Source: Furcasterigmium furcatum
Taxonomy: Eukaryota > Ascomycota > Sordariomycetes > Glomerellales > Plectosphaerellaceae
Direction of reading: 5' to 3'
Length of the DNA: 64,000 nt
NCBI GenBank assembly: GCA_001599815.1
Contig: BCIA01000001.1
Coordinates: forward strand, 1,802,934-1,866,933
The notes beneath the pieces are model-generated. The model did not search any database. It was not told the origin of the DNA and saw only the letters and a program-made list of their open reading frames with translations. The first letter of the stretch is position 1. Each line of letters begins with the position of its first letter. Positions 42,049 through 53,097 of the stretch are shown piece by piece. The translations under genes and the position numbers were made by a program.

Positions 42049-45000
42049 ATGGCTTCCTACAAGTCGTTGACTCTCGCCGTCCTGTCGGCCATCTCACCCC
42101 TGGTGGCCGCCCTGGGTCAGCAGCCCATCATCTCCTTCGAGTCCTCCAGCGGGGCTCTTCAGATCGTCGGCGGAGAAACCGGGACCGGTCAGATCCGCGT
42201 GTCGAGCAACGAGTACTGGGGCGTCATCCGCGCCGCGGGCGACTTGGCCGCGGACTTTGGACGGGTTACCGGAACCAACTTCACCCTGAGCAACGGCGAG
42301 GACGACGCTTCTCCGGCGAGCTATACCTTTGCGCCCGTCGATGTTACCAACAACACGGTGGTGAGTAGTAGCAGCTGGGAGGACATCAAGGGCGGACAGT
42401 GACTTACACGGAACAGTTCCGCACCCTGGAGGAGGAGTCCTTCACCGGGCCTGAGTACGCAGACCCCGATGCCGAGAACACCCTCATCGTCGTCGGCACC
42501 GTCGGCCACTCTGAGGTCATTGACCAGCTCATCGAGGATGGTCTCATTGACGTCAGCGACATCGAGGGCCAGTGGGAGGCTTTCACCAGCCAGATCGTCG
42601 AAACCCCGATCGAGGGCGCCGCCCGTGCCCTCGTCATCGCCGGAAGCGACCCCCGCGGTACCATCTACGGCATCTACGATATCAGCGAGCAGATTGGCGT
42701 GAGCCCCTGGTTCTGGTGGGCCGATGTTCCCACTCGCCAGAGGGAGAACATCTACGTGCTCTCCGAGTCCAAGGTCCAGGCATCGCCCTCGGTCAAGTAC
42801 CGTGGTATCTTCCTCAACGACGAGCAGCCTGGTCTTTCCAGCTGGGTTGGGTGAGTAGAAGCCACTCCGATGCAGTGCCTTGATAGAAACGTGCTGACTC
42901 TGGCCGTAGAACCCAGTGGGAGAACACTTGGAACGATGCCGCCCCTTACAACCACCACTTCTATGCCCTCGTTTCCGAGCTGCTGCTCCGTCTTCGCGCC
43001 AACTACATCTGGCCTACGCTCTGGGGGTCCATCGTCTACGTTGATGACCCTCTCAACCAGCCTCTTTTCGACGCCTACGAGATCGTTCTCGGTGGCTCGC
43101 ACACCGAGCCCATGATGCGCGCGCAGAACGAGTTCCGGTCCTTCTACGAGGGCGAGTGGCAGTACAACAACAACAACGAGACCATCGATGAGTACTTCCG
43201 TTATGGTGTTGAGCGAGCCAAGCCCTACGCCCGTAACAGTCTGTGGACGATGGCCATGCGAGGCACCGGTGACACCGAGATTGAGGGCAACCTCGGCATC
43301 GACGCCATCGTGTCCATGCTCGAGGAGCTTGTTGAAAACCAGCGCACCATCATCGAGGAGGGCCTCGAGATTGACGATGTGTCTGAGGTCCCATCCCTGT
43401 GGTGTCTCTACAAGGAGGTTCAGTCCTACCAGGAGAGCGGCCTTATGGTCCCCGAGGATATCACCCTGCTCTGGGCCGATGACAACTGGGGCAACGTCCG
43501 CCGCCTCCCCACGACCAACGAGACTGACCGCTCCGGAGGTGCCGGCGTCTACTACCACTTCGACTACGTCGGCGGCCCGAGGAACTACAAGTGGATCAAC
43601 ACCATCCAGCTCGAGAAAACGGCCGAGCAGATGTACCTGGCCTACGAGCGTGATGCTCGCCGGATCTGGATCGTCAACGTCGGCGACCTGAAGCCCAAGG
43701 AGATCCCCATCAGCCACTTCCTCGACCTCGCCTACGACGCCGACCGCTGGGGCGTCGATGGCACCACCGACTGGATCAACGCCTGGGTGCAGCGAGAGTT
43801 CGGCACCGAGCACGCCGACCACATCACCGAGATCATGGTCCGCTACGGCATGTACGCCGCCCGCCGCAAGTACGAGCTCCTCGAGCCCCAGATCTACTCG
43901 GTCCTCAACTACCGCGAGGCCGATGCCATTCTTGAACAGTGGGCTGCCCTGAAGGAGGATGCCCAGGCCATCTACGATGCCCTCGACGAGGACGCCCAGC
44001 CAGCCTTCTTCCAGATGATCCTCCACCCGGTCCTCGGCGGCGAGATTGTTCACAAGATCCAGATCTACGGCGCCAAGAACCAGCTGTACGCCGGACAGAA
44101 GCGGAACTCGGCCAACGATGTCATCCGTGACTCTGTCCAGCTGATGTATGACGACTCCAACCTTACCCAGCGGTGGAATGAGATGCTTGATGGCAAGTGG
44201 GCACACATGATTGATCGTAAGTAGCCTGGCCGGCCTTGACGCAAGAGTATCAAGACTAATACTCGATAGAAACCCACCTCGGATATGATGAGCACTGGCA
44301 GCAGCCCATGAGGAATACCCTGCCCGACCTTCGCTACGTCCAGGATGTGTTCCCTTCGCTGGGCGGCGAATACGGTGTCGGCGTCGAGGGGTCCCGGGCC
44401 GCCGTTCAGGGCGATACGCCGTGGCACCCCAACTCGTCGAGCGACCTCAAGCTGCCGCCCCTGGATCCCTGGGGCGCCATCTCTCGGTACATCGAGATCT
44501 TTCACCGCGGTCCGAACTCTTGCAACTGGTACGCCGCGCCGTGGGAGTCCTACGTCCAGCTGTCCGAGTACAACGGAACCGTCGGCGGCGACAACGGCAC
44601 CGACAGCCGCATCTACGTGACGGTCGACTGGGAGAACGCACCCCGGGCTCCGAACACCACCGAGGTGTACATCAACATCACCAGCGACTGCCGCGGTTTC
44701 GAGCAGTACGCCGCGCCCGAGCCCCGCATCGTCGCGACCATCATCAACCGCGGGGTCCCCGACAACTTCACCGCGGGCTTCGTCGAGTCGGACGGCGCCG
44801 TCGCCATCGAGGCTGAGCACTACCAGGACATCTACGACGGCGAGTCCTCCAACGTCCCGTCCAACAGCTCCAGGCCCTCCAACTCGAGCAGCGGCCCCGA
44901 GTACCACACCCTCAAGAACTATGGCCGCACCCTCTCCGGCGTCGGGCTGTTCCCGCTCGCCACGGAGAAGCTCGACGTCGGCGAGGGGCCCGCGCTCGAG

Positions 45001-45600
45001 TACAGCCTGTACCTCTTCACGAACCACACCCAGGCCAACGTGACGCTGTACATCTCCCCGGCGGCCAACTACCTCGGCGACACGAACCCGCTCGAGTACG
45101 CCGTCGTGCTGTTCCCGTCGGGCGAGGACCAGCCGGACCCGACGCTCGTGCAGCCCATCGGCCCCAACGTCGGATCGAACATGCCCGCGGGCTGGGACGA
45201 CGCCGTGGCAAACTCCGTCTGGGGCCTGCACGGGAACTTCACGACGAGCACGTTCGAGGTTCCCGCCGAGGGCGCGTACACGCTGCGCATCTGGGCGCTG
45301 CTGCCGAACATCGTGGTGCAGAAGATCGTCGTCGACCTCGGCGGCGTGAAGGAGTCGTTCCTGGGCCCGCCGGAGAGTTTCCTCGTCGGACGGGATGAGC
45401 AGGGCTCGTACAACGGGACCTCGTTCACGTCGACGCATGGCATCGTGGGCGGTATTGACAGTGAAGGCAATGCTGGCAGGGTCACGAATGGCGATGGGCA
45501 TGGTCATGGAGATGACGATGAGTCGGGGGCTGGTGCACTGGTGTCTGGCGGCGTGTGGACGGCCGTGTTGGCGATTGTCCTGGGCATCGCGATGATGTAG
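42049..45600 (+). CDS. Glycoside hydrolase family 115 xylan alpha-1,2-glucuronidase, with GPI-like tail
   Basis: GH115 enzymes remove (4-O-methyl)glucuronic acid side groups from xylan. Exons 42049-42360, 42417-42850, 42910-44216 and 44270-45600, with introns of 56, 59 and 53 nt, give 1127 residues. A signal peptide (MASYKSLTLAVLSAISPLVAALG) precedes family blocks: EYWGVIRAAGDLAADFGRVT, ARALVIAGSDPRGTIYGIYD, SPWFWWADVP, KYRGIFLNDEQPGL, LRANYIWPTLWG, ITLLWADDNWGNVRRLP and GGAGVYYHFDYVGGPRNYKW. The C-terminal beta domain is rich in N-glycosylation sites. It ends with a Gly/Asp linker and a hydrophobic tail (VSGGVWTAVLAIVLGIAMM), suggesting GPI anchoring. In the first intron an earlier CAG acceptor would bring in a stop at once; the second, after a TGACTTAC branch site, restores the frame. 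Confidence 0.93.
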
Positions 45601-46238
45601 GGATGTTTCGTTCAGTGGGGTGAGGGTTAACGACTGGGGAGAGTGTGGTATGAGACAGATGAAGTAATAATGAAAATGATTCCACGAGTACTCTGGTAGT
45701 TGGGTTGATGCGATCTTGCTGTGTGGAGGTGATGAGTGAGAGCGCAGGATGAAGGAACACCCGTTTGTGGTGTTGGTTGGACGCCGAAGCAGCGCCACGT
45801 CGTTCAGGGGTCCAGATTGGAGTGGCGGTGCGCGCCGCCCACCCACGCTAAGGCCAGGTACCGGTTGCCAGGGACAACGCGTGAGCTGGAGCTCCGTTTC
45901 CCAAAACAAACGTCAGTGGATTTCAAGAACCCGCACTCCGGCATCGAAAGAGCACCACCGCACCCTCCATTCCTCGACAACCCACTGACCACCAGCAGCA
46001 TCACAGCCTCTTTCTTTTCGCTTTTGGGCTTCGACACCGATTTGTTGCCAGGACATTGTTCCCCATGAGTACATATTTGCGTTGCAGCTCGCCGTTTGTT
46101 TTCTAGAGATTCCCCCCTTCCTTTTCGCGGAACAAGCACCGGATTGTTTACGCTGGACCTCGAAACCGGACGAGTCCGAGCGACGACTGAATCGCCACGC
46201 CCGTCAAAGACATTCCGAAACTTGACACATCCTGCGAT
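45601..46238. other. Intergenic upstream of kinesin-8
   Basis: 638 bp without a supported gene. Nothing else recognised. Confidence 0.4.
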
Positions 46239-49200
46239 ATGGCATCCAACCCGGGCGCCTCCTCTATCACCGTGGCGGGTGGGTGTCATCGACGTCGACG
46301 AGGAAGCCTGCTGCTGACCATATGATCCAGTGCGAGTTCGACCGTTCACGATCAGAGAAGCCGCGCAACTGTATGCTTGACACGAAAACACAGCACCAAC
46401 ACCTGGGACCTGGGAGCTGACCAGACACAGGGTTCGCAACGATGACGGGCCGGTATTCCTCGGCGATGGCTCCCTCGCTGCCGCGCCGACGCCAAAGCTG
46501 AACACTCGCGGCATCAGATCCGTCATCAAAGTCGTCGATGACAGGTGCCTGTAAGATACTCCCGAGGCACCACGGAATGCGCCATCTGCTGACCGTCCAT
46601 CACAGCGTGTTCGACCCTCCCGAAGACAACCCCGTCCAGAAATTCTCGAGATCGGTGGTGCCGAACGGCAAGAAGGTCAAAGACCAGGTCTTCGCCTTCG
46701 ACAGGATATTCGACGAGAATGTCACACAGAACGACGTCTACGAGGGCACAACGCGGAGCCTGATTGATAGCGTTCTCGACGGCTACAACGCGACTGTCTT
46801 CGCCTACGGCGCCACGGGCTGCGGCAAAACCCATACGATTACCGGCACGTCGCAGCACCCGGGCATCATCTTCCTCACCATGCAGGAGCTCTTCGAGAAG
46901 ATCCAGGACCAGAGCCAGGAAAAAACCACCGAGATCACGCTGTCGTATCTCGAGATCTACAACGAGACCATCCGCGACCTGCTCGTGCCCGGCGGCAGCA
47001 AACAGGGATTGATGCTGAGGGAGGACTCGAACCAAGCCGTCTCGGTCGCCGGTCTCACCAGCCACCGACCAAAGGATGTCCAAGAAGTCATGGACATGAT
47101 CATCCAGGGCAACGAGTACAGGACCGTTTCGCCCACAGAAGCCAACGCCACCTCTTCTCGATCACATGCCGTGCTGCAGATCAACGTCGCCCAGAAGGAC
47201 CGCAATGCGGCCGTGAACGAACCCCACACGATGGCCACCCTCAGCATCATTGACCTCGCTGGAAGCGAGCGTGCCAGTGCGACGAAGAACCGCGGCGAAC
47301 GCCTGACCGAGGGCGCCAACATCAACAAGTCTCTGCTGGCGCTGGGCAGCTGCATCAACGCCCTCTGCGACATGCGGAAGCGCAACCACATCCCGTACCG
47401 GAACAGCAAGCTCACCCGACTACTCAAGTTTTCCCTTGGCGGAAACTGCAAGACGGTCATGATCGTGTGTGTCAGCCCTTCGAGCGTGCACTACGACGAG
47501 ACGCAAAACACCCTCCGCTATGCGAACCGAGCCAAGAACATCCAGACTAAGGTGACGCGTAACGTCTTCAACGTCAACCGCCACGTCAAGGACTTCCTGG
47601 TCAAGATCGACGAGCAGATGGCCCTCATCAACGAGCTCAAGGCCCAGCAGAAGGACGCTGAGAATACGTTCTTCGCCAAGTTCCGCAAGCAGCAGGAACG
47701 CCGGGACGCCATCGCCCGTGAGGGTATCCAGCGCATCCGCGCTGCGTACGACAATGCGGCCGCTGAGCGAGAGGAGAAGATTGCCAACATGAAGAAGCTG
47801 AGAAGCTTTGAGAGGCGCATTGGCCTGCTCAACGCCTGGATCGCCTCTTTCAACTCCATCTCCGACGCTCGCGGTGACGAGGAGACTATGCCTCCGAACC
47901 TCATCTCCATCCGCAAGACTGCCCAAGGCATCCTCGCGGAGCTGGAGCATAGCCGTCATCACATGTACCAAAAGTTGGAGAAGTTCAACTGGGAACGCGC
48001 GCTCGATACCGCCCTGCACCACAGCATCAAGCAGTTGCCGGAAGGCGACTCGGCGGACTGTGGCGAGGTTGCTAATCTCAGTCGCGAGGTCGAGGTGCTC
48101 AAGGCCGGCTTCGGCCGCGAGGCTTACCGAGAAGTCCTTGAATTCGACAAGGCCGGTGATTCTATGGCCATCCAAGTCCTGCTCACTGCTCAGTTTGATA
48201 TGCTATCATCTCTGTCAGAGACTCTATCGATGAACGAGGAAGAGGCCGTTACTCATGCCAAGGAGATCATCAACCGCCTCCTCGAGACCGGCTACTCGGC
48301 CGCCTCGCACGTCGTCAAGCCCGACGGCTCCTTGATGCCCGTCGAAAAGTTCTCGCCCCGCAAGCGCGGTACGCCCAAGAGGAAGAACGTCCTGGCGAAT
48401 GTGGACATCCAGCCAATCGCCCCTCCTGCCTTGTCTGTTGCACCCGCCCTGTCGCAGCCGGTCTACGCATCGCCGATGAAGGGCTCACCGAAGCGGAGGA
48501 AACCCCTCAACGCTCGCAAGGGCGTCTCTGTCTCGTTCACGCCGGTGAAGAAGAAGAAGAGTGCTGTCCGCTGGCGAGACGACGAGACGGAGGAGGGAAC
48601 TCTGGCGGACTTCGACAAGACGCCCAAGAAGTACGACTCGACGCCCGAACAGCCCTCGCCGGACAAGCCTGAGGTGTCGCTCTCGATGCCGCCCATGCCG
48701 TCGTATCTTGAGCCTCCCGTAGAGGAGCCAGAGGAAGAAGAGGAGGCAGAGCAGCAGCAGGAAGTTCAGCAATCCGAGTCCAGCCCATCCCTGGAGCTAC
48801 CCAAGACGTCCACAATCATGGCGGCCAAGCCCAACCGATTCCAGGCTGGGTTCCTCTCGAAAGGAGGAGCTAGAGTCTCCTCTATTGGTAGTGTTTCTCC
48901 CATTCCGCAGGCGCCCAGTTTCTCCTTCAACCGGGCGTCCTTGTCCCCTTCTGGCAGCAACGAGGACACGCTCGCGCCGCTTAGGTCTCTGGATGTGTCC
49001 AGGTCCTCGAACCTGTCGCCGTCGTACCAATCGAGGATTGCCCGGCCAAGCCCGCCTCGGCTCTCGGTGCAGGGCATCACGGACGAGAACCAGCCCCCCA
49101 TGTCATCCGGCAACTCGTCCGACTCTGACACGTCGATGCTCGATCCGCAGAAGATCCGGTCTGCCATTTATTCGGTGAAGAAGACCGGCCCGCGCAGGAT

Positions 49201-49606
49201 GTCGTCCATGTCTAGCTCCACGTCATCCAACGCGAGGAGGATGTCCACGAGCCAGCACGGCGAGCGCCCCGGCCACAGAGCGTCGGCCAGCTATTCCGGC
49301 CCGCTCGCGAGCTCGACCAACGGCATCTCTCGTCATCGGCGTGATAGTGTCGAGCGCCGACGATCACCGCCGATGTCCTGCTCGCCGGCGGACCTCCGCG
49401 GCGCGTTCACGCCCGGCCAGGCTCGCCGCATGAACTTTGGAGGCAGTGTGCGCGGAGACGTTGGCAGCCCGAAGGACAGGGTCCCGAGCGGCGACAACAA
49501 GCACCGTCGCGTCACTATCAGCGGCCTCGGCGGCGCGATGGGCGGCGCGGCCATCAGGGGAAGGGATCAACAGGGAGCTGGCAGGGCTAGTGTCGGCTGG
49601 CGATAA
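46239..49606 (+). CDS. Kinesin-8 motor (Kip3/KIF18-like)
   Basis: Kinesin-8 walks to microtubule plus ends and shortens them, controlling spindle length and nuclear positioning. Four short 5' pieces, 46239-46278, 46331-46370, 46431-46550 and the large exon 46606-49606, with introns of 52, 60, 52-60 range and 55 nt, give 1066 residues. The first splices build VAVRVRPFTIREAAQLVRN, the motor's first strand. P-loop GATGCGKTHT starts near residue 135; switch I is NATSSRSHAVL, switch II is DLAGSERA, and ANINKSLLALGSCINAL follows. A coiled-coil neck and a kinesin-8-type region (KDFLVKIDEQMALINELKAQQKDAE) come next. The tail is Ser/Pro-rich, basic, and has a Glu/Gln run. Confidence 0.93.
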
Positions 49607-50000
49607 AGTCCGGCTTTCTCTCGTCACGATCGGGGCATCGTTGCCCCGGGCTTATTCTAGGTGTTTTGGGCGTGTCTGTGAATTTGGCGTTCCGGGGGGA
49701 TTGGACATGCGTTTCATACGTGCTCTCCTGCGCGAGTGCAGTTGAGGGTGAGATCCAAGACGATGCGGGTGTTCGAGCCCGCGGTGCTGGAGACTGACTG
49801 CTGTCAAGAAGTCCTGTCTTGACTTGTGTATATTAATGAGACCACGCATGGCAAGAATGTGATTACGGTGAATTTTCCCGAGCTATCCAAGGAGCTACGC
49901 TACTGGTGCATTATATGTGACGCGGTTGTTTTTCCTCCCACACTTGTTCGTGTTGATTGTACAGAACCGCCCCCTTCCCGGTCTTTGGGTATTTCATTGT
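49607..50000. other. Convergent intergenic region, nothing recognised
   Basis: 394 bp between kinesin-8 and CFEM-like gene ends. Confidence 0.4.
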
Positions 50001-50675
50001 TTACAGAAGGAGAGCAGCGAAGAGGCCGCCGGCGGCCAGCAGGGCGGGGATCTCGCGGCCCAGGGCGCCGCTGCCGTCGTCTGACTCGGAAGCGTCCGCG
50101 GCGTCCTCGCTCGTCTGGGAGGGCTCATCGCCGCCGGTGGAGCTGGCGGCCTCGTCAGAGCCAGTCTCGGACGCGGCGTCGTCGGTGGGAGTGGCGGCAT
50201 CGTCGTCGGAGGTGGGGGTGGCATCGTCGTCGTCGTCGTCGCCGCCGGGGGTAGTCTCCTCGGCATCGCCAGGGGCGGTGGTGGTCTCCTCCTCGGCCTC
50301 GGTGGCGGTGGTGGTAGCAGGGGCGTCGCCAGAGCCAGTGGGCGTGGTGGTGGAGTCGTCGTCGTCGTTGTCGTCACCGCCGCCGACCTCGACGCCGGGG
50401 AAGAGGGCCTCGCGGCAGCTCTCGGGGACGGACCTGCCGGCGAACTCGGCGCGGTCGGCCTCGGGGCAGTCCTGCATGCACTGGATCAGGAGGCTGCCGG
50501 AGAAGGACTGGCAGCGGCAGAAGTCGAGGGCGTCGCCGGTCTCGTCGCCGTTGCAGAAGGAGGAGGTGGGACGGCGGGTGATGCAGTCCTGGATGCAGTC
50601 GGGCCAGTCGCGGGTCTGGGCGAGGGTGGTGGTGGCGGCGAGGCCGAGGAGGAGGAGGGTCTGCGTGAGCTGCAT
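50001..50675 (-). CDS. CFEM-like GPI-anchored cell-surface protein
   Basis: A single-exon 224-residue frame. A signal peptide ends near residue 19. Eight cysteines follow within residues 27-90 in a CFEM-like order: C27 and C31 (DWPDCIQDC), C41, the CxC pair C53/C55 (DFCRC), then QCMQDCPEA and a final SC. The distance from C41 to C53 is longer than usual and Asp51 is two, not three, residues before C53, so haem binding is uncertain. The rest is a Thr/Ser/Asp-rich repeat-like stalk and a hydrophobic C-terminus (EIPALLAAGGLFAALLL), a GPI signal. CFEM proteins take part in haem/iron uptake, adhesion or virulence. Confidence 0.8.
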   Translation of the reverse strand: MQLTQTLLLLGLAATTTLAQTRDWPDCIQDCITRRPTSSFCNGDETGDALDFCRCQSFSGSLLIQCMQDCPEADRAEFAGRSVPESCREALFPGVEVGGGDDNDDDDSTTTPTGSGDAPATTTATEAEEETTTAPGDAEETTPGGDDDDDDATPTSDDDAATPTDDAASETGSDEAASSTGGDEPSQTSEDAADASESDDGSGALGREIPALLAAGGLFAALLL

Positions 50676-51873
50676 GATGGCTTCGGGGTAGAGGTCTGGT
50701 GGGTGTTGTGTTTACTTGGTGGATGACGGAATAGGTATTCTTAGGACTAAGGAGAGGCAAAACGAGAGACTGGAGACTGAAGCTGAGTGAACCTGGCTCT
50801 GTATTCCGGCGCTGGAAGCGGGACGGTCCTCGTTATATTACAGCTAAGGGACCCGGACCCTAATAAGGATCGTCATTAGAGCTCGAGGGGCTTCTCGCTT
50901 GGCTCGGTCCTGAGTGGATACGGGTATAATTAGCAGGGACTGGGCAGAGGGACACCCAAACAGCCACTCAGCCAAGCAATAAACACACCTCGACGTGTTG
51001 TCGCGACGATGATGGGCAGTGGAGGGAACGTGATGAGCAACGGCATCGCCCCCTTTTCGCCCGCGAAAGAGCCACGGCTGATGATAGGGGACGGGACCGG
51101 CGCGCCATGCGGGAGAGCTCATTGGGCTGAAGGATCTGTGGCGCCGCGACGGCGCCGTTGAGCTTGTCGCACTTAAGCTCAGTCGCTGTTCCTGAGTGGC
51201 TGAGACCGCTGGCTCAATGCGTTGTCTTGGAGGCGTGGTGCATCGACGGCCGGGGTGATCCCCGTGATGGTGCCGGTTTTGCCTGGAGACCTTGGAAGTG
51301 GTGGCGTTGAGTCTGCTGTGAGGATGTTAGACTGCTGGGGCTGAGCGAGGATCGACGGAGCATGGATGGCCGGCCGATGACAATGTCCGACACCCGTCTG
51401 GGGGTGGGTTCTGAGGAGCGTCGATGGGCACGAAGATTGAGATCACCTTGTCGGTGGGTACGGTACCCAGCATGCGATCAGGAATAGGAGGCCAGTCATC
51501 GTGCCGCTTGAGGTTGAGACTGGTCTCAGAGTGCACACAACTCGAGGCCAAGAATAGCATCTCGGGACATGCCCGCCAGCCAGCCACACCACGCGAGCCG
51601 GAGCATCGTGGCCTAGGTGCATCATGTCTGCCTGGACCTCCTTGCTGTCTGCGCCACTGCGGGGTTGGTGGTGTTGGGTGACGATCGAGCCGGCTTCTCA
51701 CACCGCCCGCGGAGTTCTGGACCAAAGAGCATCGATCCTCGAGATGCAATCATGTATCATTCATCGTGATCTGGGCTGCACACCCAGAGTCTATGGCCAC
51801 CACGGCCTCTATCGTCTATGCTCCTTGCTCTATGCTCCAGTCTCTAATCTCTAGTCTAGCATCATGCGTCTGT
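50676..51873. other. No supported gene; upstream of the CFEM-like gene
   Basis: TATA-like sequence (TTATATTAC near 50832-50840, read on either strand as AT-rich) lies about 160 nt before the CFEM-like start. No other feature recognised. Confidence 0.4.
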
Positions 51874-53097
51874 CTATTCCCACCCGATCATGAAGAGCTG
51901 GTAGCCACTCTCATCCCCCCTCCCAAGCCCGGCGCGCTTCTCGATCCTCTCCGAGCGAAGGATGGAAAGGACGCGGCCCGTGTCGTTCTTCGGCCTATCG
52001 GGGGCGGCGAAGGCCTTCTCGACCGTCTCGCAGACGTGGACGTCCTCGAAGTGGCCCTTCTGGCGCACCGTGATGAGCAGCCAGAAGACGCCGCTGGGGG
52101 CGAGGAGCTGAGATGCGCAGTCGCGAAGCCAGACGGCGTGCTCGTGGGCGTACACCACGTCGGTGGCGATGAGCATGTCGGCCGGCTGGTCGAGGGGCGC
52201 CGCGCGAGAAGGCGAGGACCAGTCGAGGAGACAGGCTTCCACGGGGACTTCGTCGCCCGCGGTCGAGAAGTTCGTCGCGATGTTGGCGCGGAGGTTCGCC
52301 AGCACCGCCTGGTGGTAGTCCGTCGCGATCACCTTGGGGTTCGTGAAGCCCAGGTGAGGCAGCATTGTGCCGAGGGCGAGTCCGACGAGCCCAGTGCCGG
52401 CGCCGAGCTCGATGATGCGCGGGGATGGCTTCTGCAGGGCGGAGGTGGTGAGGCCGAAGCGCCCAGGGTCGGCACATAGGAGATCCGAGAGCACGATGGA
52501 GGCGCTCCAGCTCTGGAGGCCGACGTCGTCCGGGTCCTGGGAGTTGGTGCCGGCGAGTCCGTCGTTAAGTCGGACGGTGAGAGGGACCGGCTCCTTCTCA
52601 TGTCCCGGGATGGCGAGGTTGAATGTAAAATCTCGCGCATACTCCTCATCCACGGGGTCCTCGGCCGTCGGGGTGGCATAGAATGACTCGAGGATATACG
52701 ATGCCTCGTCCAAGGCGCGCATGAGAGCATCCTCGGACTCGAAGCATGCCAGCTCCTCCGCCCGGCCGATGAATCCGGTCAGCCAACGCTCGGCAACGCC
52801 GCGCTCATAGTCGTCGGCCCTCAGGGCCGCGAACTTGTCTGCCGCATCGTCGACATGGTCGTCGGCGTCCTCGGTGGCGGACGTGTAACCGGAATCAACG
52901 AAGAGGGACGAGTCCGGCTGGGCGGTCGACGTCTCGCCGCTGGGGTTCAGCTTATGGGCGACGGAGGCGACATCCGGACAGTAGATGGTCGACAACCCCT
53001 CAAGGGCCGCAAAGATGCGACTCTCCTTCGACTCGCTGAGTGTTCGGAGGGGCGGCAGGCTGCTCGACGGAGGCAGCGGGCACACCGCGGGCCTCAT
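51874..53097 (-). CDS. METTL21-type (Methyltransf_16) lysine methyltransferase-like protein
   Basis: A 407-residue frame on the minus strand with a seven-beta-strand methyltransferase fold in its second half. GLQSWSASIVLSDLL is the family's pre-motif, IIELGAGTGLVGLALG binds SAM, KVIATDYHQAVLANLRANI is motif post-I, then ACLLDWSS and ADMLIATDVVYAHEHAVWL. Relatives methylate lysines of elongation factors, chaperones or other proteins in the cytosol; the target here is unknown. The N-terminal part (Ser/Asp-rich) is less conserved. The frame stays open a little upstream of the first Met (PPPDPVPAQ) next to possible acceptor sites, so an extra 5' exon may be missing. Confidence 0.83.
   Translation of the reverse strand: MRPAVCPLPPSSSLPPLRTLSESKESRIFAALEGLSTIYCPDVASVAHKLNPSGETSTAQPDSSLFVDSGYTSATEDADDHVDDAADKFAALRADDYERGVAERWLTGFIGRAEELACFESEDALMRALDEASYILESFYATPTAEDPVDEEYARDFTFNLAIPGHEKEPVPLTVRLNDGLAGTNSQDPDDVGLQSWSASIVLSDLLCADPGRFGLTTSALQKPSPRIIELGAGTGLVGLALGTMLPHLGFTNPKVIATDYHQAVLANLRANIATNFSTAGDEVPVEACLLDWSSPSRAAPLDQPADMLIATDVVYAHEHAVWLRDCASQLLAPSGVFWLLITVRQKGHFEDVHVCETVEKAFAAPDRPKNDTGRVLSILRSERIEKRAGLGRGDESGYQLFMIGWE

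Noticed and set aside
49741..49800. Possible tRNA T-arm (GGTGTTCGAGCCC)
   Set aside because: No acceptor or anticodon stem can be paired around it.
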